A stretch of 64,000 nucleotides of DNA from Marasmius tenuissimus (lineage: Eukaryota; Basidiomycota; Agaricomycetes; Agaricales; Marasmiaceae): the NCBI GenBank assembly GCA_029532415.1, contig JAQOTA010000009.1:62001-126000 (forward strand), in the 5' to 3' direction. A program made the translations under genes and the position numbers. The notes beneath the pieces are model-generated. The model worked only from the letters and a program-made list of their open reading frames with translations. It was not told the origin of the DNA and ran no database searches. Below, piece after piece: positions 22,552 through 34,412 of this stretch. Position 1 is the stretch's first letter. The number at the start of each line of letters is the position of its first letter.

Positions 22552-23769
22552 ATGCCTCCTCGCGATCCAAAATTATTGAAGGCCGTGCTTTTCTCACTAC
22601 CGAGTCTAGTAGCTCCTCCTCCAGTTGGTTCCCTGAGGTTACAGGGTGTGGTGGCAACATCCAAGCTCATCGCGCTTGGATTCGGTTCTATAACACAGAA
22701 GACACTGAAGCCTCGGCCAAGGCAGGGAGGACGACGAATTTCAGAGGACTTGCTTAAAGAAATGAGTGACCGAGAGAGCCTGTGGCACTTCCGGTGTGTT
22801 TTACCGGGTCTCCAGTTCACCGCATAGAATAACTCATGGAACCACAGTGCGACAGCGGAGGAGATTATTCAGCTGGGAGAGGCCCTACGGATACCATTGG
22901 AGATCAAGACCCGGTCTGGACACCTTTTCAGCCGCATCGAAGCATTTGCCCTTACATTGGCACGTTTCCGATCATCGGGAGACCAATATGACCTGGTGAC
23001 AAGATGGAATCGCTCTCAAGCAGCAATTTCCGAAGTCGTAGACTGGATTACCAGCTTCGTCTACAATTGTTGGTCGCACCTGCTTGGGTTTGACCGCAAT
23101 CATCTTCTCTCTCCCGACAACCTTGCCAAATACGCTGATGCAATCCACAAGGCTGGTGCGCCGCTGAAAGGAGTTTGGGGCTTCTTGGATTGTACGATTC
23201 GGAGAATTCGCCATCCTATCAACTACCAGCGTGTCGCTTACAATGGGTACAAGAAGTACCATGCGCTGAAATTCCAGGCGGTTATGTTGCCAAATGGAAT
23301 GATAGGCCACCTCCATGGTGCCCTCCCAGGACGAAATAACGACAACTTTCTTCTGGATGACAGCAACTTGTTGGAACTCTGCGAGATGTTCGCTGTGAAG
23401 AACGGATCAAGCCCGAGCGATTCATCAGCAGATCGCCACTACCAGTTATTTGGTGATCCGGCATACGGTCTTAGTCCGTTGCTGATCAGCCCTTTTGCAG
23501 GAGAGGATGAGCAGGGACCCGAGGAGATAGAATGGAATCATGAGATGTCACAGGCCAGGATGGGTGTTGAGCACGGTTTTGGGGTGATAGTCAATCTTTG
23601 GCTGTTTCTTGATGTATCGCGGAAGATGTGTGTGTTTTCTTCTCCCGTTGGTACCTGGTACAAGTTTGCAGTGCTGATCACCAATGGGTTTAATGCTCTA
23701 CGCCCAAACCAAGTCTCAACTCGATTCAACTGCCCACCACCAACACTGAACGAGTACTTCCATGATTAG
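22552..23769 (+). CDS. Harbinger transposase (DDE superfamily)
   Basis: Two exons (22552-22793 and 22848-23769, GT-AG intron of 54 nt) encode 387 aa starting MPPRDPKLLKAVLFSL. The catalytic D-D-E triad is visible: Asp195 in GVWGFLDCTIR, Asp284 in LFGDPAYGL, and Glu322 in ARMGVEHGFGV. Intervening motifs (YNGYKKYHALKFQAV, HGALPGRNNDNFLL) are typical of Harbinger-type DDE_Tnp_4 domains. The upstream helical part (RSQAAISEVVDWI) fits the usual DNA-binding region. The ORF is uninterrupted after splicing, so the enzyme could be active. It precedes the Myb/SANT-like gene on the same strand by about 210 bases. Confidence 0.9.
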
Positions 23770-23982
23770 TTTAGCTACGTTGATACGGACTTGATACTAC
23801 GTATATGTGACGTCGATGGAGTAACAAACGAGCTAAGAACAAAGGAAACAAGGAACAGCGCGCTTGCTAGTTCTAAGCGTCGCAAAACATGGCTTCTAGA
23901 CTCGTATGCGGGGTACAATGGGACCTACAGCGGTGTGTCGGAGAGGTATATATGGCATGCCATCCAAATTGAAATAACTGCC

Positions 23983-25134
23983 ATGTACCCCATCAACAAC
24001 GAGCACCTATCCTTCCCCACCGGTGGGACGCCAGGACCCGACTCTGTCATGCTGCCCATGCCAGATCACCACTCCCTTCCCCTCACAAACACCGTTTCAC
24101 CCGCCGACATCCTTGCTGAACCGAATCCAGGCCAATCTTCAGCACCCTCACCTCCTTCTGCGGCCCTCTCAACTGCTGCTACTCCCAGCACAAACTCTTC
24201 ATCACCCACGGAGCGGGCCACCTTCAACACACCCATTCTTGACTCTGACTCATCTGGCAGTGAAGACAATGAACCCGCGGGCATATCTTTGAGGCGGCGA
24301 GGGCCTGGGAATGGCCGCACATGGCGTGGAACTGATATGAAAGCTCTTGTGCGCTATGCTGCAAAGATCGGGCCTCATAGAGCACCACACGGAAAGACGG
24401 AAGAGAAATGGAGAGAGGTGTTGGACAAATTGCATAAGAAAGGACGTTGCCTCAAAAAGGATTGGACTTCAGCGCGGAATAAGGTTGGATCAATGTTGAA
24501 GAACCATCGGGTATGCTGGTTGTGCTGAAAAGTTCTGAGTTTGCGATACTGACGGATTTATTCAGGAGGGCAAGGCATTTGACACGTCAAAGGAGATGAG
24601 AGAGACTACTGAACTTGCGGTCGCCTCGTTACTTGAACGCATTGCCCATGAGACGGATGAAGTTAAGAACAAGTCAGCAGAACAGCGGGAAAAACAACAA
24701 AAAGTAACGTACCTCAAGAACCATACATCTGCTCCTAGCTTACAAGCATGCCTTTTCAGATCCATGAGGAGAACGAGGCTGGTGGAGAGGAACTTCGCCG
24801 TCAGTCAATGGCTGGCAGAAAGCGTAGAACTCACTCAACAGATACCGGTAATGACACTTCAGATGAGGAAAACTCAAATCCAAATCCCACCGACGTCCAA
24901 CGTAGGCCCCGCAAAAAGGCGAGGAAGAGTCGTTCGCAGTTTGATGACTTGACGGATCTGGTAACCGAGACTACTGACCAGGTGGTTGCTGCCGCGGAGA
25001 AGCAAAATGAAATTCTTGAGCAGTATAATGAACGAACGGAGCTCTTCACTGCAGTACTGGCTGTGGGCCTTGGGGTGGACCTTGATGAACTAAAGAGGGA
25101 ACGACGAACACAATCTGGGGCAGGCAAGCGTTGA
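23983..25134 (+). CDS. Harbinger Myb/SANT-like accessory protein
   Basis: Three exons (23983-24510, 24566-24703, 24760-25134) encode 346 aa. The first 100 residues are Pro/Ser/Thr-rich and low in complexity. A Myb/SANT-like block follows at about residues 105-175 (TWRGTDMKALVRYAAKIGPH, then EKWREVLDKLHKKGRCLKKD). The C-terminal half is charged, with RRPRKKARKSR as a nuclear-localisation candidate and a coiled-coil-like end. In PIF/Harbinger elements such a protein binds the ends and imports the transposase. The frame stays open through all three exons. The ATG at 23983 is chosen because upstream sequence lacks a better start in frame. Confidence 0.85.
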
Positions 25135-25304
25135 ACTTCAACTTGACGCGTGTACAGTTACATAATTTCTTGGAATTTTTCGTCAGATCTGGCGTACAAT
25201 TTTGTAAATGTTTGTGACAAATTTCGTCCAGTTTGAAACCAAAAATCAACCAAAAATCAGGTGGGTCCTGTTCTCCACATAATTTTTCATTTGCACTTTG
25301 GAAT

Positions 25305-25331
25305 GATTTGAAAGTGTACAAATACGCCCTA
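25305..25331. repeat. Harbinger right terminal inverted repeat
   Basis: Read on the minus strand it begins TAGGGCGTATTTGTACACTT, then TCAAATC. The first 12 bases are identical to the left end. Confidence 0.75.
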
Positions 25332-25421
25332 TTGGGTTTTACCAAAAGTGCAAAAAACCGGTTTCTGCGGGCATCCAATCTGATCTCATGATATTATTCA
25401 CACCCTCACGTGTAATGACTG

Positions 25422-25428
25422 TATAAAT
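25422..25428 (+). promoter_or_regulatory. TATA-like box before the DUF6570 gene
   Basis: TATAAAT lies 41 bases before the ATG at 25469, a normal spacing for a fungal core promoter. Confidence 0.4.
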
Positions 25429-25468
25429 ACGCTCATCTAGCTGTCATAGCCCACGCTCTCTTGCAACC

Positions 25469-28246
25469 ATGTCTTTCACTCTCAACGGAATAACTTGTCT
25501 CGTAGTTTTTGATCCGTCGCAGCCGACATCTCTTGTCTCACCCCATTTCCTGTATCTCAACCGCTTCGACCTCGATGAACTGCTCCACATCATCGCCGAA
25601 CTACCGGCTCTCCAGAAGTTCTCCATCTCACTGAAAATGCTCTCTGGTCATGTCTCAGCTTCAGCCTCTTCACTCACCCCCTCTGTATGTCTCAGTGCAG
25701 ACTGGCTTGGAATCGCCATGCGAGTGGTCTTTGGCGGCGACTGCAATGTTGCATTGAGCTCTTTGGCCCCATACTCAAGTGAGTTCGCTACATATTCTTG
25801 TCCGCGCACATCTGATCGCTGTCTCTTTAGGACGGACACCCTTTTCTGCTCCCCCAAGCCATGGTTCTGTGGGCTCGAGCACGGCGAGCCCCTTTCAGCC
25901 ATATCCTTCTGCCGTTTCCGTGACGGTCCCTCAAGCGTCTACTTCAACGGGTGTTTCATATGGAATTTCATATCCGCTCACAGCACCCAATCTTCAACCG
26001 TACCACCTTTCTGGGTGGGGATCAACTGATCCCCGAGCCCCCCGCTACGACACTTCTGTCGTGAAGCATCCGAGTGTTCTGCTGTACTTTACACCGTTGT
26101 ATGAGCCTTTATATTTGTTTTCCAACCAGAATCAACAATTGTATGCCACCATGGCTGCTCACAATATACCATCTATGTCTTTGAATGCCTTTCAATGTCA
26201 GGAAGCAATTATATTTCATTTGGCTAGTGGAGCTTGCATCAAAAATTTGAAACTTGGTGCTGCCAGCCCTTCGAGGTGTTATCACGCTGGTCATACCTAT
26301 GACCAAAGCCAGGGTATGGCTTTTCATGTGGTCAGTTTGCTCTTACAGTACTACACTGAGGCGCCGGAACGTGTACGCATCCGTATTGCCTCTGCATTGG
26401 GTCTCGACGTGGATGTTGATTTTCGTTCGTCGTTACTCGCCAGACGGAACAATATTCTCATTGGCTATCAGTCCGGGTCAAATATTGGGGATGTATTCAG
26501 TACGCTCCACACTCTGGAAAAAGGAGCTTTAGTAGCTCTCGCTGCCAACCATGATGTTGTTCCTTTGTCCACAAGAAAGACCAAGGAGGATTATCTGCGT
26601 GCCATTCTGGTGCACTTACACAAGGGATCTTGCTGCAATCTGACTCTGGGTAACATTCCAGTCGATTGCGCATCTTCTTCCACCTATGGCTATGAACTAG
26701 CTTGTGATTTTGGCACGCCCACTCCGGCTGGGCTTTCTGTAGTTATGATCTTGCTTATGGCGAAGCGACTTCGTACCCGCAAGACATTGATAAAGTTCAT
26801 TGAGTCCATACCACTTTCTGTCGATGTGCAGTCAATGTCTACGAGTCAGCTCCATCGAGCCTTACGTCGACATGCAGCTTCAGTTCGTAAGGCAAAGAAT
26901 GTCCCGTTAACCCCAGCTACATCCACCCCGAAAGAACGAGCACACGATGCTGGGAGCAGATGGCCTGAAGTTTTGACTGATGAGAGGAAAGATGAGTTGA
27001 TGGATCGGTTCGACGATGTCCTTCGTCGTCTGACTGGAAAGTCCTTTACATGTGCGTCGTGCGCAGCCAAGAAGAACCAATCGGAGAAAGTGTCTGTTAA
27101 TCTCCAGGACATCGATATATCTGTACTCAAAAGACCCGATAGACTCGTCTCGTGCACTTCAGAAGGGCGTAATCCGACATCAGAAAATGACATCGACTTG
27201 GATACTGTACCTACCCAATCGGTCTGGAACAATCTCTATGATGATGATTTTGATGACTCGTTGTCGGTGTGGGGCTCTGACTCCTCACATTCAACCAAGT
27301 CACTACCCGTCGTGCCACACCTTAGAAGGTCAGACCCATTGAAAAAGCCTTTGAAGATGAAGCCTGACAAGCCATCAACACCTTGGCTGCATGAGGGTTA
27401 TGATATACCATCCCTCCCTCTGGACCACATCCCGCAACTCGTCGATCTACTAGTTGAACCAGCTGGGGTCCTGCTAGACGAAAGTGGTGATGGAAATCAC
27501 GAGCTCCACTTTTGTAAGACTTGTTATCGTACAATTGACAAAGGCAAACTGCCCCGTCTCTCTCTGGCCAACTGGACCTGTCTGGGACCAGTCCTAGTCC
27601 CCCCGAGCTTCTCAATCTCTCATCTGTCGAAGAAAATATGATATCTCGGTGTCAAACAGCTGCATGTGTCATAAAGTTGCAGGAGGAAAAGAATATTTCT
27701 CAACGTGGAATGCGAGGCCATCTCATTCTCTATCCACAGAACCCATCGGCCGTCCTAAATATGCTGCCCGCTTCCATTGACGAGCTACTCAAACCTGTCT
27801 GTGTTATTTTTGTCGGTAAAAAGGTACCAACCGAACATTGGCTCAAAACGAAGGCCAAACCTCTCCTTGTTCGTCCAGCCAAAGTGAGGGCGGCCCTCCT
27901 ATGGTTGATTGAGCATAACCCACATTACAAAGGAGTGAAAGTTAATCACGCCGTTCTTGATTCACTTCCTGACGAGAGCATTCCACCAGTCCATATAGAG
28001 CACGTTGTCTCTGGCTATGAGACCAACCCTTACACCGCAGGTTATGACCCGTCCATGTTTCGTGTAGATGATCCCTTCGACGATAGCATTAATTTTAACC
28101 GAGTCGTTGTTGCAGATGTCGACACGGCCGCGAAGGGGTCCGCATTGAGAGTTTCATGCACTTGTCTCAGTAAGAGCTGTCCAAATTGTGGAGGACCGTC
28201 TCGAGAGTCGACTGCAACACCGAGGACTTCCAGGATTTGCTACTGA
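25469..28246 (+). pseudogene. Helitron-associated DUF6570 protein, truncated and frameshifted
   Basis: Exon 25469-25778 splices (acceptor at 25830) to a long frame starting at 25831. About 560 residues in come a Cys pair (CASCAAKKNQSEKVSVNL) and an acidic linker, then FCKTCYRTIDKGKLPRLSLA. After a one-base slip near 27600 the frame resumes with PPELLNLSSVEENMISRC and continues with the DUF6570 core (RGMRGHLILYPQNPSAVL, PVCVIFVGKKVPTEHWL, KAKPLLVRPAKVRAALLWL, NPHYKGVKVNHAVLDSLPD). DUF6570 sits N-terminal in large fungal Helitron replication proteins. The Helitron Rep (HUH) and PIF1 helicase domains that should follow are absent: the frame stops near 28246. This is a broken piece of a Helitron or a relic captured by one. 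Confidence 0.75.
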
Positions 28247-29613
28247 ATACGTATGGAATTCTAACTGGGCTGGTTTGCCTCGAGATTCTGGGGATTACCC
28301 GAATGAACAAGTCTATTGATACGGAGCTTCTCCTGCCGCAGGATAAGGGCGACATTGTCGATGTGTTCTTAAAGGGGAAGGGGTGAGTCTGACGATGTTG
28401 CTCTATTTTTGGGATTCACTGACTGTTTCTTATGGTTTTCGACGTCAGGGTTACAGCTACGACAGCGATTCCACTTCCAGGTTGACGATCTACGAACACC
28501 GGCAGCTACTGGCAAATGTCTGTGTGACAGCTGTGCAACCAGCCAAATTTTGGCTGCCGTTTCTACGATTTCATGGATCAATGTCGGCGGTTTTCATGTC
28601 AGCAACACAGGTTTTCACCCTCTATCCAGAGTTGACGTTCAAGCACCTGAATCTCATGCGACACACTTCCCTTCACCTGGCATCGGAGCACAATATCTAC
28701 CATCAGTGAGCTTCTGCCCTGGGGTTCGACTCTTTCCGTCACAATGGCTTCCTGGAGATCGCGGACGTTCTCCAGACATGCCCGGGGCTAATGCGTAATC
28801 TAAGGGGAGGTAAAGGTGTGATGGCGATCCCTTGGGCAAATCTGCCGTCTAGGTGTGCAGAATACGAGGATTTCTACAGGTCTGGCTTCCGGCGTGGGTT
28901 CTCAGACAATTTCTTTGCGTGCAGGTGGCAGTTTGCAACTTGGTGCAGTGATGTTGATTGCGAGTTCAGAAGATTGATGAATGTTCCGGGATTGGATGGA
29001 GTGTGATGTCGTAGATTATATATTTCTTTGCCAATATTACCGCCGATGTGGCTAGTATTTCGGATAATGTGATAGTTTCCTGCTGTCGTAAACGTGGGGA
29101 ATATTGCAGTATCGGGCTGTGCCGCTTGCCGGCGTCTACAAAATTTCAATTTGGACTTCATAATGATCTAAATCAGACGACGACCTCTGCCTTCCTTCCT
29201 TACCTTCGTTCTATTATACATCGATTTGGTCCAATGAATATACACGGCAGTCGTAATGACAGCCTGCAACGACTGAACACCCCTCAAGGTGTCAGTTGAG
29301 CTGGCATTCCAAGACTGCAGTGGAGGGTTGGCACGGAGGGAGGTATTTAAATAGGAGTGATCACTCGGTAATGTTATCATTTAATTATTTGAAACTTATC
29401 TCTTGCAATGTTTGCCATTATGTTTGGCCGAACTGTGTCAGGTGCTGAACCCTGAATAGCACAGCTTTCTACCACCGCCTCCACCACCTCACAACCTCGA
29501 AAGGCCCCTTGTCTCTCTAGTGCTGTGGATGCATCGTTCTTCGTGTTCTTCCAGCTAAGTTGAAAACCCCCACACGATTGACTATCTTGGAAGTAAGACA
29601 GCCCGCGAGCACG
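28247..29613. other. Unassigned sequence with a possible spliced fragment
   Basis: A frame from about 28186 (NTEDFQDLLLNTYGILTGL) runs to a good donor at 28381. A matching acceptor follows near 28450 and leads into a frame continuing to about 28798. I do not recognise the product; it could be a host fragment carried with the Helitron relic. The rest, up to the NLR start, shows nothing I can support. Confidence 0.3.
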
Positions 29614-32312
29614 ATGTTCACACAGAACGGCTATCCCGGCTGGGGTCAGCAGTATAATCACAGTGCAGCGTCCCAGAACCTCAACTACGGAGGCGACCAG
29701 AACCTCAGTTATGGTGGAGACCAGCACATCAACCATTGGGGAGATCAGCGCATCAGTCATCGGGGAGATCAGCACATCAATCATTGGGGACGAATTGGTC
29801 AAATGGTCACTGGAGGAGAGGTGAATAGTGCAGGTCGAGATTTCATAAATAACTTTTACATGCTGGTTGGCAATCGTGAGTAGCGGGCTATTTCTTTTGT
29901 CACAAGCCATTCTAAATCTTGGTTTTTACAGCAAATAAAAATATCTGGGACATGATCGCCGGTGTAGGAGCATCTCATAAAGCCGAGCAACAGGTCGATC
30001 GAGGTCACTGTCTCCAGGGGACCCGCGAGGAAGTTCTCAGAATCATTCGCGAATGGTTGTCAGCAAAAGGGGCTGTCCTTCCTATCTGCTGGCTGTCGGG
30101 AGCCGCCGGTGTCGGGAAGTCCGCGATCGCTATGACAGTCGCCGAGGCTTGCGAAAAGGAAGGAGGCCTCGTATCATCGTTCTTCTTCTTCCGGTCCGAC
30201 CCAAAACGCAACAACCCTTCCGCCCTCTGGCTAACTATCGCATATGGTCTTACCTCGACAATACCAGTCATGCGAAGTGTCATCGAGCAGAGGATCTATG
30301 CGGATCCCATGATTCTCGAAGCCAGCTTGGAACACCAGTTTCGTGACTTAATCCTCAATCCTGACCCGACGTGGAACTGGGAGGGAGGGCTGTGGGGGTT
30401 TGTTAAGGACCTTTCATGCGCAGTACCATCAGTTCCGAATGTCATTGTCATTGACGGACTCGACGAATGTGGAGATGAGCCAACCCAGCTGCGCATTCTC
30501 TCCATTATCCGATCTGCTTTCCAAGAAGTACCTCACCTTCCTTTGAGATTCTTGATTTGCAGTCGTCCAGAATCGTGGATTAGGGAAGCTTTCGTTGATG
30601 ACACTCTCCGTCAACTCACCAGGTTCGTTGCTCTGGACGACGCCTTCGCCGCCGACAGAGACATCGAACGGTACTACCTCCACCACTTCCAAGAGATTAT
30701 CAGCAGTATGAGGTATGGTCAAGTTCGATTCCCGAATCCCTGGCCTTCGAGGGAAGAGCTCAAGACTTTAATTGAGCGCACCTGCGGCCAGTTCGTCTAT
30801 GCAGCAACCATCATCAAGTTTATCCGACTTGCATTCAGCCACCCCATGACGCAGCTTCGTATCATCCTCGAAAACACCCCGACATATCGATCAGGTACAT
30901 CCCCATATCACTATCTCGACGGGCTCTATGAGTTCATACTCGGTGCCAATCCGAACTACAAGGAACTCCTCCCCATCCTTGCAGCTATCCTGGTGCTTCC
31001 GGATTATGTCAAATCCCCAGCGTGTATTGAGCTCGTGCTTGGATTACCTACAGGACAAGTGGCTTTGGCGTTGCGGGCGATGCACTCGGTGCTGAACATT
31101 GGGGACCGGGGGGACCACATTGAACTATACCACACCTCATTCAGGGATTGTCTGATCAACCAGACAAGGTCACGTCATTTCCATATCGACATACCCACCT
31201 GGACGAATGATATCGCGCGACGGTGGCTTCGAAATCTCACCACCAGTAAGATACGGAGTTATAGGTATGAAGTCGCTTGTCCTGGCCACGAATTGCTGAC
31301 TTTTCCTCACATGGATGTGTAGCTTCGACCAACTCCATGACGCAGAAAACAAACCTTTCTTCATAAAATGGATGTGGTTCTGCCGCAAGTCAACTCTCAA
31401 GCCCTCTCGGGAATTGCTGGATGATTTATGGAATGTTGATCTTGCCTTCCTGTATTTCGTGGAGGGACACGCTTGGGAAGGCCTGTTCAAGTCACTAGAT
31501 TCTTGGGTGAAGACATGGGTAAGTCCAACAATCATTCTCTACCCTGCATGATTATGTCTTTACGATTTCCTTTGCTAGCACTCCGAGCACGAGCACGGGA
31601 TCAGTAGAAATGAGGATGATCTTGACCTCATGGACCGTCTCACGCGTAAATTCCAACACTTTCCTGGGTGTTTTCATCTCGAATGGCCTCCCTCTGTGTC
31701 TCCATCAGAAGAAGTTGTGTATCACGTTGTCAATCGTGTCCTAGGCTATGGGTTCTTTAGCCTATGTAGTTCACAGCCCAGTACCGGTCAATGGCCGCGC
31801 CTCACAGACTGCGATTGTGATCTCTCCGGAGGCAACCAGTCGGGGGATATCTCCGGGCACTGGGCGTACCAAGAAGCCTGTCTGCAGATTTCCAAGCTCT
31901 TGGTCTCCCATCTCGAGAAGCTTGCTCGTAGTGCGGGGGACGGGGAAACCCTTTTTTTGGAGCATGATTTTTTTGAATTGATATGTTCGCCGCTCTTGCA
32001 ACATTGCTGCCTTGATACAGAGCTGGTTTCGCTCTGTCGGACCTTTCTTGAACTCGTGAAAGAGCCTTCGGCTTTGAAATTCTTGCCTATATATGCAGAG
32101 AAAGCACGCAAGGGTTTGCTTGCATGGGTCGAGGTGAGCATTGTATCTCTAGCTCAACTCCTTCCGAGATTGACGAAACGCCGCTTCAATAGACCTTCCC
32201 AGATGGATTGAGCGAAGAAAGGGAAGCATTGAAGGCGCAAATCATTGCCTTGCCGTGGGGACAGTGGGTCCAGGCATACAACAACCGGCGCGCTTCCTCG
32301 ACGCACAAGTAA
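29614..32312 (+). CDS. NACHT-domain NLR (STAND NTPase), copy 1, intact
   Basis: Five exons (29614-29875, 29932-31264, 31323-31518, 31579-32133, 32193-32312) give 821 aa in an unbroken frame. The N-terminus is short and Gly/Asn/Gln-rich, with five 8-residue repeats, then NSAGRDFINNFYMLVGN. The NACHT NTPase follows: Walker A GAAGVGKS with Lys150, FFFFRSDPKRNN, Walker B VIVIDGLDECGD near residue 262, and sensor-type LICSRPESWI. Downstream helical blocks include ELLPILAAILVLP and LYHTSFRDCL. I see no WD40, ankyrin or TPR repeats at the C-terminus. Fungal NLRs of this type are thought to act in non-self recognition and regulated cell death. The paralogue at 45664-54676 has the same exon structure. 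The last exon may extend if AAGTAAGC near 32309 is a donor. Confidence 0.9.
29674..29793 (+). repeat. Five 24-bp coding repeats in NLR copy 1
   Basis: Five in-frame units encode QNLNYGGD, QNLSYGGD, QHINHWGD, QRISHRGD and QHINHWGR. The pattern is Q-x-(I/L)-(N/S)-(Y/H)-x-G-D. NLR copy 2 has QNINYGAH, QNINQGRD and QNINN in the same place. Confidence 0.85.
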
Positions 32313-33764
32313 GCTGATTTTAACTAATGTATACTGTAGTGCTATCATATTCACAATCACGTTGTATGACAGTCTACCATTCCATCTTGCTCGTCCCGTC
32401 CCTCCTGAATCCCTATCGACAGCTGCGGTATCCCAGCCGGGCCATTCTACCTCTCTATACTACGGCACCATCTAGCATCTCGAGCACGAAATCTTCGAGT
32501 CTTCGTGTCGCCCTTCTCGGCGCCCCGGAGTTACTATTCTTTTTAACTCCCTGAATACAGTTGTCCCTATACACCGATCCCGAGGACCAAAGGTCTCGAC
32601 AGGCTCCACCAGCGCATCCACTGCACACGCTTGCGTTTGCTCGGTTTACTTAGGCGATACGCTTCATACATGAGTTTTCCAACACCACGATTCTATACAC
32701 CAGTCTGACGAAGTCCTTGATCTATCCCATCCTTCTTGGAATGGCAATGGGCATGTTTTCTCGTCGTGATGGGCACACACGCCTCAGGGCTTTATCGGCC
32801 CCGCACGACATCACTCACACTTTCACGGTGGTCTACGAACTCGATGCCACAAGAACCCCGAACTTGTCGTTCCACGACTTTCGGCCACCCATAAGTAGCT
32901 GGTCAAGAGCCGTTCCATTCGTGGTTGGACATGAGCCGATCTCGGCATTATGTCGGTAAGTCTTCAATCTGTGGGCCGTTTCGTAGGAAGTATACCGAGT
33001 CTGACTGCAGAGATATATAGCGTCCTGTCTTGATCATCGTGCACGCAGCAGAACGTAGACGGCAAAGCGGTGGGCACCGTCAATCAGGGCCTTTTTCGCA
33101 CCCTACCGACGTGAATGTAAATCCAGAACGGTCTCGGGCGAAGCCTCAGAGCAGCCTTAGTTTGCGATACAACCAACCAGCGGAAGACGCGTAGGCTCGA
33201 CGACGGTAGTTCGAGTATGGGCTCCGGATGTACACTAGTTGGATGACGAAAAAGATGCATTTTCCTACTTGTTTCCTCTGAACCTATACCCCAGCTGCAG
33301 GCCAAAGCCCGTTAGTGCACGATAATCAATTTCGATTATCCGCACGGCTTCTCCTTACCGTCCCTTTGCCCCTTGAAAATTGGGTTCCCGCCAATCCTCG
33401 CTGCTTTGTCTGAGGGTAACGTACTCGAGATTGCCGTAGAGGGCAATACTGGGTATGATTGGGAGGAAATCAATCGCCGAAAAGGGCCAAGTCGGGTGAT
33501 TCGTGCAGTTGTCATAAAGGCACCTTGCCATTTTGGGACGCGCCGCTGGTGGTGCTTTGTTTGTTCCAGGGCTCGCTTGCCTGAAATGGGGATTTTGCAG
33601 TTCCCACTCTCAACTTTTTTGCTGGATTGCCCATCCTTCGCGTTCGATATTTATGCTGTTGGTCCATTGCCGCCATGAAGTCTCCAGAATTCCCCAGAAT
33701 CCGAGCTCAGAATCGAGCGTTCGACTCAATCCCAACTTGCTCTTATTCTTAACGCTTTATCTCC
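32313..33764. other. Intergenic, unassigned frames
   Basis: Plus-strand frames at 32717-32959 and 33373-33678 match no family I know. I see no splice pattern tying them together. Confidence 0.35.
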
Positions 33765-34412
33765 ATGTCTACCACTACGAGCACCCACAACATTGTCCAG
33801 GAGGCCTCCCCATTCCCTTCAATTGTCGCACCACCACAACCAGCTGCAACCCAGCCAGAGCACGGCTCTTCTTCACCCACAAGAAATCCGACAGACGCTC
33901 TCTTCGGATACACCTTTTCTGCTTCTGTCGCGGAGTCGAGACACGACAGAAGAATATCATCCTCGGATGTCGACTTGGAACTTGGCATAGCCTATGAAAC
34001 TTCACCCGATATCGCACCACCGCCCTATGTCGAGCCGCCAGAGTACACGAAGTCCGCAGAGCCAATCACGCTCGCGAAATATCTCTTCAAGTTTGGTTTC
34101 TGTACGTGTCTTCTTTCATTACAATAATAAGTCTTTCACTCATAGCTTTCTTATACAGTATTTCCACCGTTCTGGATATTGGGAGCTCTCATCCTCATCT
34201 CACCTCTTCGTGCACCCGACGAAGATATCAACGACCCTACTTCCCCGCATGCCTGGCTTCCAGAGAAGACTGAAGCTGAAAAGGCTGCAGTCATCTCTCA
34301 CCTACGAAAAGCAGAGCTGAAATGGGCCTGGAGATGTCTTTTTGCACTCTTGGTCGTCACGTTATTCGGTGTTGCCGCTGGCGTCACCATTTGGGCCGTT
34401 CTGAGAACATGA
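33765..34412 (+). CDS. Small conserved basidiomycete membrane protein with two C-terminal spans
   Basis: Two exons (33765-34101 and 34159-34412, 57-nt GT-AG intron) encode 196 aa. The N-terminal half is Pro/Ser-rich and disordered, with PPPYVEPPEY. It is followed by ITLAKYLFKFGF, a membrane segment (LFPPFWILGALILISPL), a charged loop (EKTEAEKAAVISHLRKAELK) and a second membrane segment (CLFALLVVTLFGVAAGVTIW). I recognise this architecture as recurring in agaricomycete genomes but know of no assigned function. The PPxY motifs could bind WW-domain proteins such as Rsp5-type ligases. A decayed copy of the second exon lies at 41640-42150. The gene is intact, with a clear start and stop. Confidence 0.75.

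Larger units (their letters stand above)
22394..25331. mobile_element. PIF/Harbinger-type DNA transposon, about 2.94 kb
   Basis: The element is bounded by inverted ends, TAGGGCGTATTTACACTGTT on the left and its near-inverse on the right. It encodes the two proteins expected of this superfamily on the same strand: a DDE transposase (22552-23769) and a Myb/SANT-like DNA-binding partner (23983-25134). Both are open after splicing. I could not identify a clean three-base TWA target duplication: the left flank is TAT and the right flank TTG. Confidence 0.85.

Noticed and set aside
28383..28798. Spliced continuation after the DUF6570 relic
   Set aside because: Donor and acceptor look good, but the product matches nothing and stops soon. 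Kept as a note rather than a gene.
33373..33678. Plus-strand frame of 101 codons before the small membrane protein
   Set aside because: No start context, no family and no conserved motif. It probably opens by chance.
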